A DNA stretch of 64,000 bases. It comes from Paracoccus laeviglucosivorans (GTDB lineage Bacteria > Pseudomonadota > Alphaproteobacteria > Rhodobacterales > Rhodobacteraceae). Under the pieces are notes generated by a model that ran no database searches, was not told the DNA's origin, and worked only from the letters and a program-made list of their open reading frames with translations. The stretch lies in the NCBI RefSeq assembly GCF_900182695.1, contig NZ_FXTK01000004.1, positions 248,001 to 312,000 on the forward strand, written 5' to 3'. A program made the translations under genes and the position numbers. Shown here one piece after another: positions 56,994 through 64,000 of the stretch; positions within the stretch are counted from its first letter, which is position 1; each line of letters starts with the position of its first letter.

Positions 56994-58516
56994 TCTGCGG
57001 CCTCCTTGCGGGGTTGGCCCCGCCCGCTGAAATCTTCGGGGAAATGGGTCAATGCGGACATGACCGGGAAGGGCGCAAAGCCCCCCAGCGCGCAAAGCGA
57101 GCCCCATTTCATGGTGTTGCACAGGTCTTTCAGGATCGGGATGCCGTCTTCGTCACCCGATGCGATGCGGTCGATGGTTTCCACCCCGCGGATCGAACCG
57201 ATGCGGCAGGGCGTGCATTTGCCGCAGCTTTCGACGGCGCAGAACTCCATCGCGAAACGCGCGAGGCTCAGCATGTCGGCCGTGTCGTCAAAGACGCTGA
57301 TTCCGGCATGGCCCAGCAGCGCGTCCTTGGCCCCCAGTTCCTCATACCCAAAGGGCGCATCGAAATTCGACACCGGGACATAAGCCCCCAGCGGCCCACC
57401 GACCTGCGCCGCGCGCACTGGACGACCCGAGGCCGTGCCGCCTCCGATGTCATTGATGATCTGGCCCAGTGTCATGCCAAAGGCCGCCTCGAACAGACCG
57501 CCATATTTCACGTTCCCGGCAATCTGGATCGGGATCGTGCCCTTCGACCGCCCGATGCCCAGCTTGGCATATTCCGCCCCGCCATGTGCCATGATCCACG
57601 GCACCGAGGCCAGCGAGATCACGTTGTTCACCACGGTCGGACGGCCAAGGAAGCCTTCCAGCGCCGGGATCGGCGGCTTGGCGCGGACTGTGCCGCGCTT
57701 GCCCTCAAGGCTGTTCAGCAGGCTGGTCTCCTCGCCGCAGACATAGGCGCCCGCGCCGACGCGCACCTCCATGTCATAGGCATATTGCGACCCGAGGACA
57801 GATTGCCCAAGGATGCCCGCCTGCCGCGCCTTTCCGATGGCAGCTTCGAAGATGCGGATCGCGTCGGGGTATTCGCTACGGATATACAGGTATCCCTGCA
57901 CCGCACCGACGGCGATGCCGGCAATCGCCATGCCCTCGATCAGGGTCAGCGGGTCGCCTTCCATCAGCATCCGGTCGGCAAAGCTGCCGCTGTCGCCCTC
58001 GTCGGCATTGCACACGATGTATTTGCGCGGCGCTTTCGCCCCGGCCACGGTCTTCCACTTGATGCCGGTCGGGAAACCCGCACCGCCGCGACCGCGCAGA
58101 CCGGAATCGGTCACCTCGGTCACGATCGCCTCGGGTCCGATTTCGATGGCGCGTTGCAGACCCTGCAAGCCGCCATGCGCTTCGTATTCGCTGACCGACA
58201 GGGGGTCGGTCACGCCGACACGGGCAAAGGTCAGCCGGGTCTGCTGGCGCATCCACGGCAGTTCCTCGACCGGCCCCAAGGCCAGCGGATGATCGCTGCC
58301 ATCACGGATCGCCTGCGCGACGGATGCGGCATCCTCGGGCTCGACCGGGCCATAGCCGTAACGAATGCCGTCGCGCTCGACCTCGACCAACGGCTCAAGC
58401 CAGATCATGCCGCGCGTGCCATTTCGGGTGACGGCGAAATCCGGCGCGAGCGCCTCGGCGACCTCATCAGCCCCCAACGCACGGGCGGCGGCATCAAGCG
58501 GAACCCAGACCCTCAT
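56990..58516 (-). CDS. fdsB: NAD-dependent formate dehydrogenase beta subunit (FMN, NAD)
   Basis: FdsB is the diaphorase part that reduces NAD. It has an N-terminal thioredoxin-like region of about 100 residues, the FMN/NAD segment GRGGAGFPTG at 142-151, CNADEGDSGSFADR, and YVCGEETSLLNSLEG; the [4Fe-4S] site is ESCGKCTPCRIGS with a later Cys. The domain order is that of NuoF with an extra N-terminus. The length is 508 residues. The start ATG at 58516 overlaps the fdsG stop, and the end overlaps fdsA, so all subunits are translationally coupled. Confidence 0.96.
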   Translation of the reverse strand: MRVWVPLDAAARALGADEVAEALAPDFAVTRNGTRGMIWLEPLVEVERDGIRYGYGPVEPEDAASVAQAIRDGSDHPLALGPVEELPWMRQQTRLTFARVGVTDPLSVSEYEAHGGLQGLQRAIEIGPEAIVTEVTDSGLRGRGGAGFPTGIKWKTVAGAKAPRKYIVCNADEGDSGSFADRMLMEGDPLTLIEGMAIAGIAVGAVQGYLYIRSEYPDAIRIFEAAIGKARQAGILGQSVLGSQYAYDMEVRVGAGAYVCGEETSLLNSLEGKRGTVRAKPPIPALEGFLGRPTVVNNVISLASVPWIMAHGGAEYAKLGIGRSKGTIPIQIAGNVKYGGLFEAAFGMTLGQIINDIGGGTASGRPVRAAQVGGPLGAYVPVSNFDAPFGYEELGAKDALLGHAGISVFDDTADMLSLARFAMEFCAVESCGKCTPCRIGSIRGVETIDRIASGDEDGIPILKDLCNTMKWGSLCALGGFAPFPVMSALTHFPEDFSGRGQPRKEAAE

Positions 58517-58992
58517 GCGCCTGCCCCCGCAACCAGCCGCTGCACCTTGGCCAGCGTCGCGCGGCCCATCAGCCGATCGCCCATCTGCGCCGAGGGCGCA
58601 CAGGCACAAAGGCCAAGGCAAAACACCGGCTCAAGCGTCAGGCGTCCGTCCGGCGTCGTTTCGTGCCAATCCAGACCCAACGCGGCCTGCACCTGCGCGG
58701 CCAGCGCATCCGCACCCATCGACTGGCACGCTTCGGCCCGGCAAAGCCGCAGCACGTGACGCCCAGAGGGATGGTCACGGAAATCGTGATAGAAGCTTAC
58801 AACCCCATGCACCTCGGCCCGCGTCAGGCCAAGCGCCTCGGCGATGATGGGCTGCGCGGCTTCGGGCACGAACCCCCATTCTTCCTGAATATCATGCAAA
58901 ATGGGCAACATCGGACCTTCACGATCCTTATGCGCGGCGATGATTTCGGCAATGCGCTCGGTCAGCTCGACGGGGCTTGCAGGTAAACTCAT
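58513..58992 (-). CDS. fdsG: NAD-dependent formate dehydrogenase gamma subunit
   Basis: FdsG is a NuoE-like thioredoxin-fold [2Fe-2S] subunit that works with FdsB. The four ligands are present: Cys84 and Cys89 in LCRAEACQSMG, and Cys125 and Cys129 in VFCLGLCACAPSAQ. The 159-residue length is normal. It is the first gene of the operon; the 78 bases between its ATG and the LysR gene carry the repeated GGCTAGG boxes listed separately. No purine- or molybdate-type riboswitch was noticed there. Confidence 0.95.
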   Translation of the reverse strand: MSLPASPVELTERIAEIIAAHKDREGPMLPILHDIQEEWGFVPEAAQPIIAEALGLTRAEVHGVVSFYHDFRDHPSGRHVLRLCRAEACQSMGADALAAQVQAALGLDWHETTPDGRLTLEPVFCLGLCACAPSAQMGDRLMGRATLAKVQRLVAGAGA

Positions 58993-59035
58993 GGCTAGGG
59001 ACAGTCCAGGCTAGGGTTAGTTGGACTAGGCTAGG
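58993..59035. promoter_or_regulatory. Repeated boxes upstream of fdsG
   Basis: Three copies of GGCTAGG (58993, 59009, 59029) lie within 43 bases directly before the fdsG start. Two of them flank AGTCCA (59003-59008) and TGGACT (59022-59027), an inverted repeat with a 13-base gap. Such an arrangement could be a binding site for the LysR regulator encoded immediately upstream, but this is not proven. Confidence 0.5.
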
Positions 59036-59070
59036 CCCGCATCATAGCCAGAACAATCGCGAAGTCCCGT

Positions 59071-59943
59071 CTATTGATTGACGATATCTATCGCTTCGAC
59101 GGTCTTCAGCAGGGCATCGACCAATGGCGGGTGCGGTTCTCGGCGGGCGACGACAAGACCGACCATATGACCTTCGCCGCTAAGATCGCGGGCGCTTACG
59201 CCGTCCGGCAAAGGCAATCCGCGCGCGATGCTATGGGGCAGGATGGCAGCCCAGTCGCCGGTCGCCACATGCGCCAAAATCGCCAGCATCGACGTAGATT
59301 CCACGCGCGGCATGGCATCCGCACCTGCGTCCAGCAAGTGGCGCGTGACAATGCGGCGGTTTTGCATATCGGGCGTCAGAAGGCACAAAGGCCGCGCCGC
59401 AGCATCTGCCCAGCCGACGGGGCCGGTTTCCGGGTCGCGCGACACAAGGCAATAGGTTTCGCGGTAAAGCGGCAGGCTTTGCACACGGCCCAGCGGCTCG
59501 CTGTCCAGATAGGTGACGCCCGCGTCCAGCTCCATCGCCTCGATCTGTTCGCGGATCTCGTCCGAGGAACGCGACAGGATCGAGACCCCGGCATTTGGAT
59601 GGCGGCGCAGGAACGGGCCGGTCAGTTCGGCGATGCGCGGCATGGCGGTCGGGATCACGCCTAGTCGCAGCAAGCCGGACACGCCTTTGCGCCGCGCCTG
59701 CATTTCCGCCTGCATGGCGCGGGCATCGCCCACGATGCGGCGCGCCCAGCCCAAGACCCGCTCACCCTCGGGTGTCAGGCCCTGATAACGGGAGCCGCGC
59801 CGGACCAGTTGCACGCCAAGCTGATCCTCAAGCGCCTTGATGGCGGATGACAATGTGGGCTGGGTGACGCCAAGCGCCTCGGCGGCGCGACCGAAATGCT
59901 CTTCGCGCGCCAGAACCATGAACATGGATAGCTTGTCGATCAT
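59071..59943 (-). CDS. LysR-type transcriptional regulator, likely of the fds operon
   Basis: A 290-residue LysR regulator: the N-terminal winged helix-turn-helix is FGRAAEALGVTQPTLSSAIKAL at about 17-38, followed by the coinducer-binding domain (GLLRLGVIPTAMPRIAELT and later). The start ATG at 59943 (MIDKLSMFMVLAREEHF) is clear. It lies upstream of fdsG on the same strand. Regulators of this type sit beside fds operons in other bacteria and respond to formate; that role here is inference from position. Direct overlap with purS is avoided by 110 bases of GC-rich spacer. Confidence 0.9.
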   Translation of the reverse strand: MIDKLSMFMVLAREEHFGRAAEALGVTQPTLSSAIKALEDQLGVQLVRRGSRYQGLTPEGERVLGWARRIVGDARAMQAEMQARRKGVSGLLRLGVIPTAMPRIAELTGPFLRRHPNAGVSILSRSSDEIREQIEAMELDAGVTYLDSEPLGRVQSLPLYRETYCLVSRDPETGPVGWADAAARPLCLLTPDMQNRRIVTRHLLDAGADAMPRVESTSMLAILAHVATGDWAAILPHSIARGLPLPDGVSARDLSGEGHMVGLVVARREPHPPLVDALLKTVEAIDIVNQ

Positions 59944-60053
59944 GCGCGCGCCCCTCCCCGGCGCCCGTCATGGCCGCGCCCTTGCGGGGCGCGTCCGACC
60001 GGCCCCATCCAGGGGCCGACCGGCCGGGGGTCACGCCCCCTTGCCTGCAAAGA

Positions 60054-60293
60054 TCAGACGATCTCGACCGCGTATTTCTCGATGACGGTATTGGCCAGCA
60101 GACCTTCGCACATGCGCGCGACTTCGGCACGGGCCGCCTCGGCATCGCCTGCGGCCAGATCGAGTTCGATCACCTTGCCCTGACGCACGCCCGAGACGCT
60201 TTGAAAGCCAAGCCCCCCAAGCGCGTGGCGGATCGCCTCGCCCTGCGGGTCAAGGACGCCGTCTTTCAGCATGATGGTGACACGGGCTTTCAT
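60054..60293 (-). CDS. purS: Phosphoribosylformylglycinamidine synthase subunit PurS
   Basis: PurS is the small structural subunit that links PurL and PurQ in the fourth step of purine synthesis. The 79-residue sequence MKARVTIMLKDGVLDPQGEA and GFQSVSGVRQGKVIELDLA is typical, as is the C-terminal LLANTVIEKYAVEIV. It begins 13 bases after the purC stop on the same strand, so the two are one transcript; purQ and purL, which often follow, are not in this window (the LysR gene lies there instead). Confidence 0.96.
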   Translation of the reverse strand: MKARVTIMLKDGVLDPQGEAIRHALGGLGFQSVSGVRQGKVIELDLAAGDAEAARAEVARMCEGLLANTVIEKYAVEIV

Positions 60294-60306
60294 GGTCGGC
60301 AGTCCT

Positions 60307-61071
60307 TCAGTTGATCAGGGTCGGCTTGGTCAGCGAGGTGGTGTTGGCAGGCATAAGGCCCAGCCGGCGCGCCACTTCGGTATAGGCATCGGTCAGGCTG
60401 CCAAGGTCGCGGCGGAACACGTCCTTGTCCAGCTTCTGGCCGGTCTTCACGTCCCAAAGGCGGCAGCTGTCAGGGCTGATTTCATCGGCCACGACAAGGC
60501 GCATGAAATCACCGTCCCAGATGCGCCCGATCTCGATCTTGAAATCGATCAGCTTGATGCCCGCGCCAAAGAACACGCCCGACAGGAAGTCGTTCACGCG
60601 CAGCGCCAAGGACACGATGTCGTCCAGATCCTGCTGCGACGCCCAGCCGAAGGCGATGATGTATTCTTCGGAAACGAAGGGGTCGCCCAGCTCGTCGTTC
60701 TTGAAGCTGTATTCCACGATCGGGCGCGGCAGAGGCGTTCCCTCCTCCATGCCCAGACGCTTGGCGATCGAGCCGGCGGCGAAGTTGCGCACGATCACTT
60801 CCAGCGGAATGATCTCGACCTGGCGGACCAGCTGTTCGCGCATGTTGATGCGACGGATGAAGTGGTTCGGCACGCCGATATTCGTCAGGCCGGTCATGAA
60901 GAATTCGGACAGGCGGTTGTTCAGAACCCCCTTGCCTTCGATCGTCGCCTTCTTCTGCGCGTTGAAGGCGGTGGCATCATCCTTGAAATACTGGATCAGG
61001 GTGCCCGGCTCGGTGCCTTCGTAAAGGATCTTCGCCTTGCCTTCGTAGATTTTCTTGCGCCTTGGTGCCAT
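60307..61071 (-). CDS. purC: SAICAR synthetase PurC
   Basis: PurC joins CAIR and aspartate with ATP in purine synthesis. The sequence [19 protein letters not shown], the ATP-binding region [17 protein letters not shown] and SPDSCRLWD with the catalytic region [10 protein letters not shown] are typical of the family. The length is 254 residues from ATG 61071, with the frame further upstream not PurC-like. It precedes purS and is divergent from the DUF1476 gene; the 147-base spacer between them must contain both promoters. Confidence 0.97.
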   Translation of the reverse strand: MAPRRKKIYEGKAKILYEGTEPGTLIQYFKDDATAFNAQKKATIEGKGVLNNRLSEFFMTGLTNIGVPNHFIRRINMREQLVRQVEIIPLEVIVRNFAAGSIAKRLGMEEGTPLPRPIVEYSFKNDELGDPFVSEEYIIAFGWASQQDLDDIVSLALRVNDFLSGVFFGAGIKLIDFKIEIGRIWDGDFMRLVVADEISPDSCRLWDVKTGQKLDKDVFRRDLGSLTDAYTEVARRLGLMPANTTSLTKPTLIN

Positions 61072-61218
61072 GCTGCGCGTCTCCCGTCCGCAAGGTAACC
61101 GTTCTTTTATTGGCCTATAGGCCAGAAACGGGGTCAGGGGCAATACAGGCTTGCGATGGGATGCGGGCGTCGGCATATCTGAAACGGTGTCATCCCGACA
61201 CGGAAGCCGGAGGCCGCC

Positions 61219-61533
61219 ATGACCACTTTTGACGACCGCGAACGCGCATACGAATCCAAATTCGCGCATGATGCCGAGCTGAACTTCAAGGCCGAGGCCC
61301 GGCGCAACCGACTGCTGGGCGAATGGGCCGCCGCGATTCTGGGCAAGACCGGCGACGACGCACGCGCCTATGCGCTGACGGTCGTGACCTCGGATTTCGA
61401 CGAGCCGGGCGACGAAGACGTGTTCCGCAAGCTGTCGGCCGATCTTTCCGACAAGGCCGATGAGGTCACGATCCGCACCAAGATGGCCGAACTGCGCCTG
61501 ACCGCCCGCGAGCAGATCCTGAACGAAAGCTGA
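61219..61533 (+). CDS. DUF1476 protein, probable F1-ATPase zeta inhibitor subunit
   Basis: A 104-residue protein of the DUF1476 family. Its opening [20 protein letters not shown] and [18 protein letters not shown] match, in my recollection, the zeta subunit that inhibits ATP hydrolysis by the F1FO-ATPase of Paracoccus denitrificans. An N-terminal inhibitory segment is followed by a four-helix bundle in that protein. The gene is not near atp genes, which is normal. GCCGGAGGCC precedes the ATG. A strong terminator follows. The inhibitory role is established only for the Paracoccus and related proteins. Confidence 0.88.
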   Translation: MTTFDDRERAYESKFAHDAELNFKAEARRNRLLGEWAAAILGKTGDDARAYALTVVTSDFDEPGDEDVFRKLSADLSDKADEVTIRTKMAELRLTAREQILNES

Positions 61534-61556
61534 TCCACCCGCAAAGCGCCTGAAAC

Positions 61557-61584
61557 GCCCCGCAATCACTGCGGGGCTTTTTTT
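61557..61584 (+). terminator. Strong Rho-independent terminator
   Basis: A perfect 8-bp stem GCCCCGCA / TGCGGGGC with a five-base loop and seven T residues, 24 bases after the DUF1476 stop. Confidence 0.93.
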
Positions 61585-61642
61585 GTTTGGGGTTGGGCTT
61601 ATGAGGGGCGGCTTAGCGGACGAAGCGGCCGTTCGCCCTCCA

Positions 61643-62071
61643 TCACATCGTGTCAGGCAACTCGATCTCCCGCTGCTCAGCAACGTCGATGAAGCGGATC
61701 CTGCGCCCGCCTTGGGATGTCTCTTCGAAGCGACCGATGTAGAACAGATCAGCGTAAAACTGCGATTTGCTCGCCTCTGCTCCTGTGACCTGCGCTACAG
61801 CAGGTTCTAGCTGAAGCGGCCCGCCGCTCTTCTCGCAGGAGATACCGTTCCCAGCAACGAATGCAGGCGGGCTGATCGTAAAGTATGTGCAGCCTCCCTG
61901 TCCCTCGTGAAGGACATAAACCCCGGATTTGTGAACATAAAGGTTTGACCCTCGCCACCAGCCGGTATCTGTCTGCAGTTCGATTTCTTCACTGGCATCA
62001 GGCCCGCTTATAAGCAGAGACCGATGCCAGTCACTCTGCAAGCTCCACATGGTACGAACGCTCATTGCCAC
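61643..62071 (-). CDS. Hypothetical protein, orphan
   Basis: I do not recognise this protein of up to 142 residues. It reads [16 protein letters not shown], then [17 protein letters not shown], and ends [16 protein letters not shown]; a beta-rich pattern with two Cys is seen, and no signal or membrane helix. The start may be GTG 62071 (GGAG five bases upstream) or ATG 62065. Lines 61921-62040 are about 53% G+C, lower than neighbours. Together with its isolation behind a terminator this hints at recent acquisition. The coding call rests on the intact frame alone. Confidence 0.5.
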   Translation of the reverse strand: MAMSVRTMWSLQSDWHRSLLISGPDASEEIELQTDTGWWRGSNLYVHKSGVYVLHEGQGGCTYFTISPPAFVAGNGISCEKSGGPLQLEPAVAQVTGAEASKSQFYADLFYIGRFEETSQGGRRIRFIDVAEQREIELPDTM

Positions 62072-62180
62072 TTCATCTCCATGAGGCAGTGACGCGGTAT
62101 GTCTAGGGAGCAGATACGGCGCTTTGGAACTTCCGCAACGGGCTCAAAGCCGCCCACCCATCGAATTAACCCCTGCCCTA

Positions 62181-62684
62181 TCACCCCTGCTCGGGCATCA
62201 CGAAATGCCCCGTCGCCTGCGCGAACAAGCGCGATCGGTTGTCCTGCCATGCTTCAACCTGCACGCTGGCATAGCGGCGGCCTGACCGCACCACGCGGGC
62301 GCGGGCATAGGCGTCGCGGGGCAGGCCAGAACGCAGATAGTCCACGGTAAAATCGATGGTCTTGGGCAGCCGCGGCAGGCTTTCGGGAACGGCGGCATCG
62401 GGGGCGATGCGCCCTTCCTCCATATCCTGCCAGATGGCGGTCCATGTCAGCTCGACGATGGCCGTCACCTCCAGAAAGGCGGCCGTGACCCCGCCGTGGA
62501 TGGCGGGCAGCATCGGATTGCCGATCAGCTTTTCGTCAAAAGGCAGGATCGCCGTCAGCTCATCCCCGCGCCGGTCAAAGGTGATGCCCAGAAACCGGAT
62601 ATAGGGCACGCCCGCGACAAGTGCGTTCAGCGTGTTGTTGCGGCGCGATTTGATGGCGGCAAGGGGTTCGTTGCGGTCGGCCAT
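62181..62684 (-). CDS. PaaI-type hotdog thioesterase
   Basis: A 167-residue hotdog-fold protein: VPYIRFLGITFDRRGDELTA, the helix-containing LPAIHGGVTAAFLEVTAIV with the active-site His-Gly-Gly, and TIDFTVDYLRSG are the PaaI/YdiI thioesterase pattern. It would hydrolyse acyl-CoA or aromatic acyl-CoA esters; substrate unknown. It begins three bases after the stop of the next thioesterase gene on the same strand, so the two are co-transcribed. The pair may arise from duplication, though the sequences have diverged. Confidence 0.88.
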   Translation of the reverse strand: MADRNEPLAAIKSRRNNTLNALVAGVPYIRFLGITFDRRGDELTAILPFDEKLIGNPMLPAIHGGVTAAFLEVTAIVELTWTAIWQDMEEGRIAPDAAVPESLPRLPKTIDFTVDYLRSGLPRDAYARARVVRSGRRYASVQVEAWQDNRSRLFAQATGHFVMPEQG

Positions 62685-62687
62685 GGC

Positions 62688-63137
62688 TCAGCGCTCAAAG
62701 GTAAAGGCCCCGGTGGCGGCGGCCACGGGGCGGGTTTCGTCGTCATCCATCGCCCATGCCCGCACGAAGGCGACCGAGCGTGTGACGTGATAGCACTCGG
62801 CCCGCGCGCGTATCCCCTGCCGGGGCGTCGCCGCGCGCATATAGTCGATGCGCAGATCAATTGTCGCCGTGACCTTGGCCCCGTCGGGATGCGCCATGAC
62901 CGCAGCACCGCAGCAGGTATCCATAAGTGCAGAGATCACGCCGCCATGAATGACGCCGCTATGCGGATCGCCGACCAGATCGGCGTTCCAGGGCATCGAA
63001 ATCGCCGCATTGCCCGGCCCCAATTCGTCCAGTTGCATCCCCAGCGCGCGGGCATGGGGAATGGCCTGAATGAACTGCCGCGCGATGCGGCGGCGTTGTT
63101 CGTCCTGGGTTTCGACGCTGTCCTGATCTGCGGTCAT
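62688..63137 (-). CDS. PaaI-type hotdog thioesterase
   Basis: A 149-residue hotdog thioesterase: [38 protein letters not shown] with the active-site Gly-Gly after His, and [15 protein letters not shown] choose ATG 63137 ([11 protein letters not shown]) because AAAGGGG lies five bases upstream; ATG 63173 ([10 protein letters not shown]) is an in-frame alternative. It is divergent from the MerR gene and is read into the second thioesterase gene. Substrate unknown. Confidence 0.88.
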   Translation of the reverse strand: MTADQDSVETQDEQRRRIARQFIQAIPHARALGMQLDELGPGNAAISMPWNADLVGDPHSGVIHGGVISALMDTCCGAAVMAHPDGAKVTATIDLRIDYMRAATPRQGIRARAECYHVTRSVAFVRAWAMDDDETRPVAAATGAFTFER

Positions 63138-63276
63138 CGCAACCCCTTTCGGCTGGCTTTCGGGCTTGGCCATGGCTTAAACCTGTCGATACTGTGTCAC
63201 AAGTCCGTATCATTTCCGATGGTTGAGTTTGCCCAAGGCCTGGGCTAGGCTCGGCCCAACCTGCCAGGTCCCATTG

Positions 63277-63675
63277 ATGACAGACAGCGGATATATCAGT
63301 TTCAAGGAAATGTGCGCACGCTTCGACGTGACGCCGCGCACGCTGCGCTATTACGAGTATATCGAACTGCTCGACCCCAAAAAGGAAGGCCGCTCGCGCT
63401 TTTACGGCGCGCGCGAGATTGCGCGGATGAAGCTGATCCTGCGTGGTCGGCGCTTCGGCTTCTCTCTTGAGGAGATCCGGCAATGGCTGCTGATCTATGA
63501 AGAAAAGGGCACGCGCGAACAGTATCGTGTCTGGGTCGATCTGGCCGATCGGCAGCTGGACACGCTGACCAGGCAGCACGAAGAAATCGAAACCGCCATC
63601 ACCGAGTTGCGCGCGCTGCGCGACGAAACCTCGGGGATTCTGGCGGGTATGGGGCCGGATCGCGACAAGGATTAG
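63277..63675 (+). CDS. MerR family transcriptional regulator
   Basis: A 132-residue MerR protein. The N-terminal winged helix is KEMCARFDVTPRTLRYYEYIELLDP, then the arm RSRFYGAREIARMKLILRGRRFGFSLEEIRQWL, then a coiled coil (LADRQLDTLTRQHEEIETAI) for dimerisation. No C-terminal metal-binding Cys is present, so it is not a metal sensor. ATG 63277 (MTDSGYISFKEM) is used. It is divergent from the thioesterase pair; the spacer contains an inverted repeat GATAC / GTATC at 63188-63211. It is followed by a second MerR gene with closely similar sequence. Confidence 0.9.
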   Translation: MTDSGYISFKEMCARFDVTPRTLRYYEYIELLDPKKEGRSRFYGAREIARMKLILRGRRFGFSLEEIRQWLLIYEEKGTREQYRVWVDLADRQLDTLTRQHEEIETAITELRALRDETSGILAGMGPDRDKD

Positions 63676-63710
63676 GGCGCAGCCGCCACAGGCTGACGCC
63701 ACGTCGCCCC

Positions 63711-63725
63711 TTACGTTCACGTCAA
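63711..63725. promoter_or_regulatory. ACGT-type operator candidate before the second MerR gene
   Basis: TTACGTTCACGTCAA contains two ACGT cores spaced as in the LiuR-type MerR operators described in proteobacteria for branched-chain amino-acid and fatty-acid degradation genes. It lies 48 bases ahead of the second MerR start and could be an autoregulatory site. Assignment is by resemblance only. Confidence 0.5.
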
Positions 63726-63773
63726 CTTCACATATATTCCGGACAACCATCTGGAGTTTGGGGAGGGACGGCC

Positions 63774-64000
63774 ATGAGCGATCGGTTAATGACCATCCGC
63801 GAGATGTGCGACACCTATGACGTGACGCCCCGCACCCTGCGCTTTTATGAATCGCGCGAGCTTTTGTTTCCCGAACGCCGCGGCCAACACCGGCTTTACG
63901 ACCGCAAGGACCGGGCGCGGCTGACGCTGATCCTGCGCGGCAAACGCTTCGGTTTTTCGCTGGAACAGATCCGCCAGCTTCTGGAACTTTACGATCCGGC
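63774..64000 (+). CDS. MerR family transcriptional regulator (cut by window end)
   Basis: The first 75 residues of a MerR protein: MSDRLMTIREMCDTYDVTPR, then TLRFYESRELLFPERRGQHR, then RLTLILRGKRFGFSLEQIRQLL. It is clearly paralogous to the previous gene (about two-thirds of positions agree in the DNA-binding region by eye). GGGGAGGGACGG precedes the ATG at 63774. In Rhodobacteraceae such pairs lie upstream of acyl-CoA dehydrogenase genes; what follows here is outside the window. Confidence 0.9.
   Translation, partial: MSDRLMTIREMCDTYDVTPRTLRFYESRELLFPERRGQHRLYDRKDRARLTLILRGKRFGFSLEQIRQLLELYDP

Noticed and set aside
59944..60053. Terminator between purS and the LysR gene
   Set aside because: The spacer has a GGGGG(n)CCCCC-type hairpin but no T tract on the purS side, so I do not call it.
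62062..62250. Small minus-strand frame between the orphan gene and thioesterase
   Set aside because: It overlaps the thioesterase gene end and the orphan start, and no ribosome site or similarity supports it.
1..64000. CRISPR arrays, prophage, insertion sequences, rRNA and tRNA genes
   Set aside because: Reading through the intergenic regions I saw no regularly spaced repeats, no transposase or integrase gene and no tRNA or rRNA-like segment other than the tmRNA.

Overview
The window is a compact, GC-rich chromosomal segment of an alphaproteobacterium, most likely Rhodobacteraceae and probably Paracoccus or a close relative (genus is inference). The sequence evidence is a circularly permuted, two-piece tmRNA gene, the CtrA-pathway phosphotransferase ChpT, the gene order mutM / enoyl-CoA hydratase / rpsT / dnaA / dnaN / recF, an fdsGBA-fdhD-fdsD formate dehydrogenase operon as in Rhodobacter capsulatus, the DUF1476 zeta inhibitor of F1-ATPase known from Paracoccus, and a probable (2S)-methylsuccinyl-CoA dehydrogenase of the ethylmalonyl-CoA pathway. 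Genes overlap at many joints (ATGA, GTGA, TGATG), and TTG starts with clear ribosome binding sites recur.

Layout. 1-11543 (minus strand): division and cell-wall cluster ftsW-murG-murC-DUF2484-small membrane protein-murB-ddl-ftsQ-ftsA-ftsZ-lpxC, lpxC running off the left edge. 11740-15341 (plus): P-loop ATPase, metA, ppk2 and a TPM-domain membrane protein in a tight run. 15470-16522: orphan polyamine-type binding protein. 16750-17063: permuted tmRNA. 17122-20224: proA, an alpha/beta hydrolase, chpT and a DUF3553 protein. 20375-22002: ornithine-lipid genes olsB-olsA. 21999-27037 (minus): SLC13 permease, YmdB-type phosphoesterase, ubiB, ubiE. 27114-33399 (plus): mutM, enoyl-CoA hydratase, rpsT, dnaA, dnaN, recF.

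33382-43686: adenine deaminase, recO, a META lipoprotein, methylsuccinyl-CoA dehydrogenase, a TauE permease, dapE, a GNAT protein, a small membrane protein, gshA, DUF2852 and a TetR regulator with a striking palindrome. 43698-47697: a regulatory PTS set (HPr, EIIA-Man, RapZ, HPr kinase) divergent from pckA. 47823-48545: a lower-GC DUF3885 gene. 48602-52633: RNase R and a membrane-anchored glutamate-synthase-like FMN protein. 53073-59943: NAD-dependent molybdenum formate dehydrogenase operon with a LysR regulator upstream. 60054-61533: purS, purC and the ATPase zeta inhibitor. 61643-64000: an orphan protein, two hotdog thioesterases and two tandem MerR regulators, the second cut by the right edge.

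Most of the window is core chromosome. I found no CRISPR array, prophage, complete insertion sequence or obvious defence island. The best leads for something not fully described are: the ATPase-metA-ppk2-TPM run; the palindrome between the TetR and DUF2852 genes; repeats in front of fdsG; the ACGT-type operator in front of the second MerR gene; the two small membrane proteins inside the mur cluster; and the regulatory PTS locus, where no chvI-chvG genes lie between hprK and pckA.
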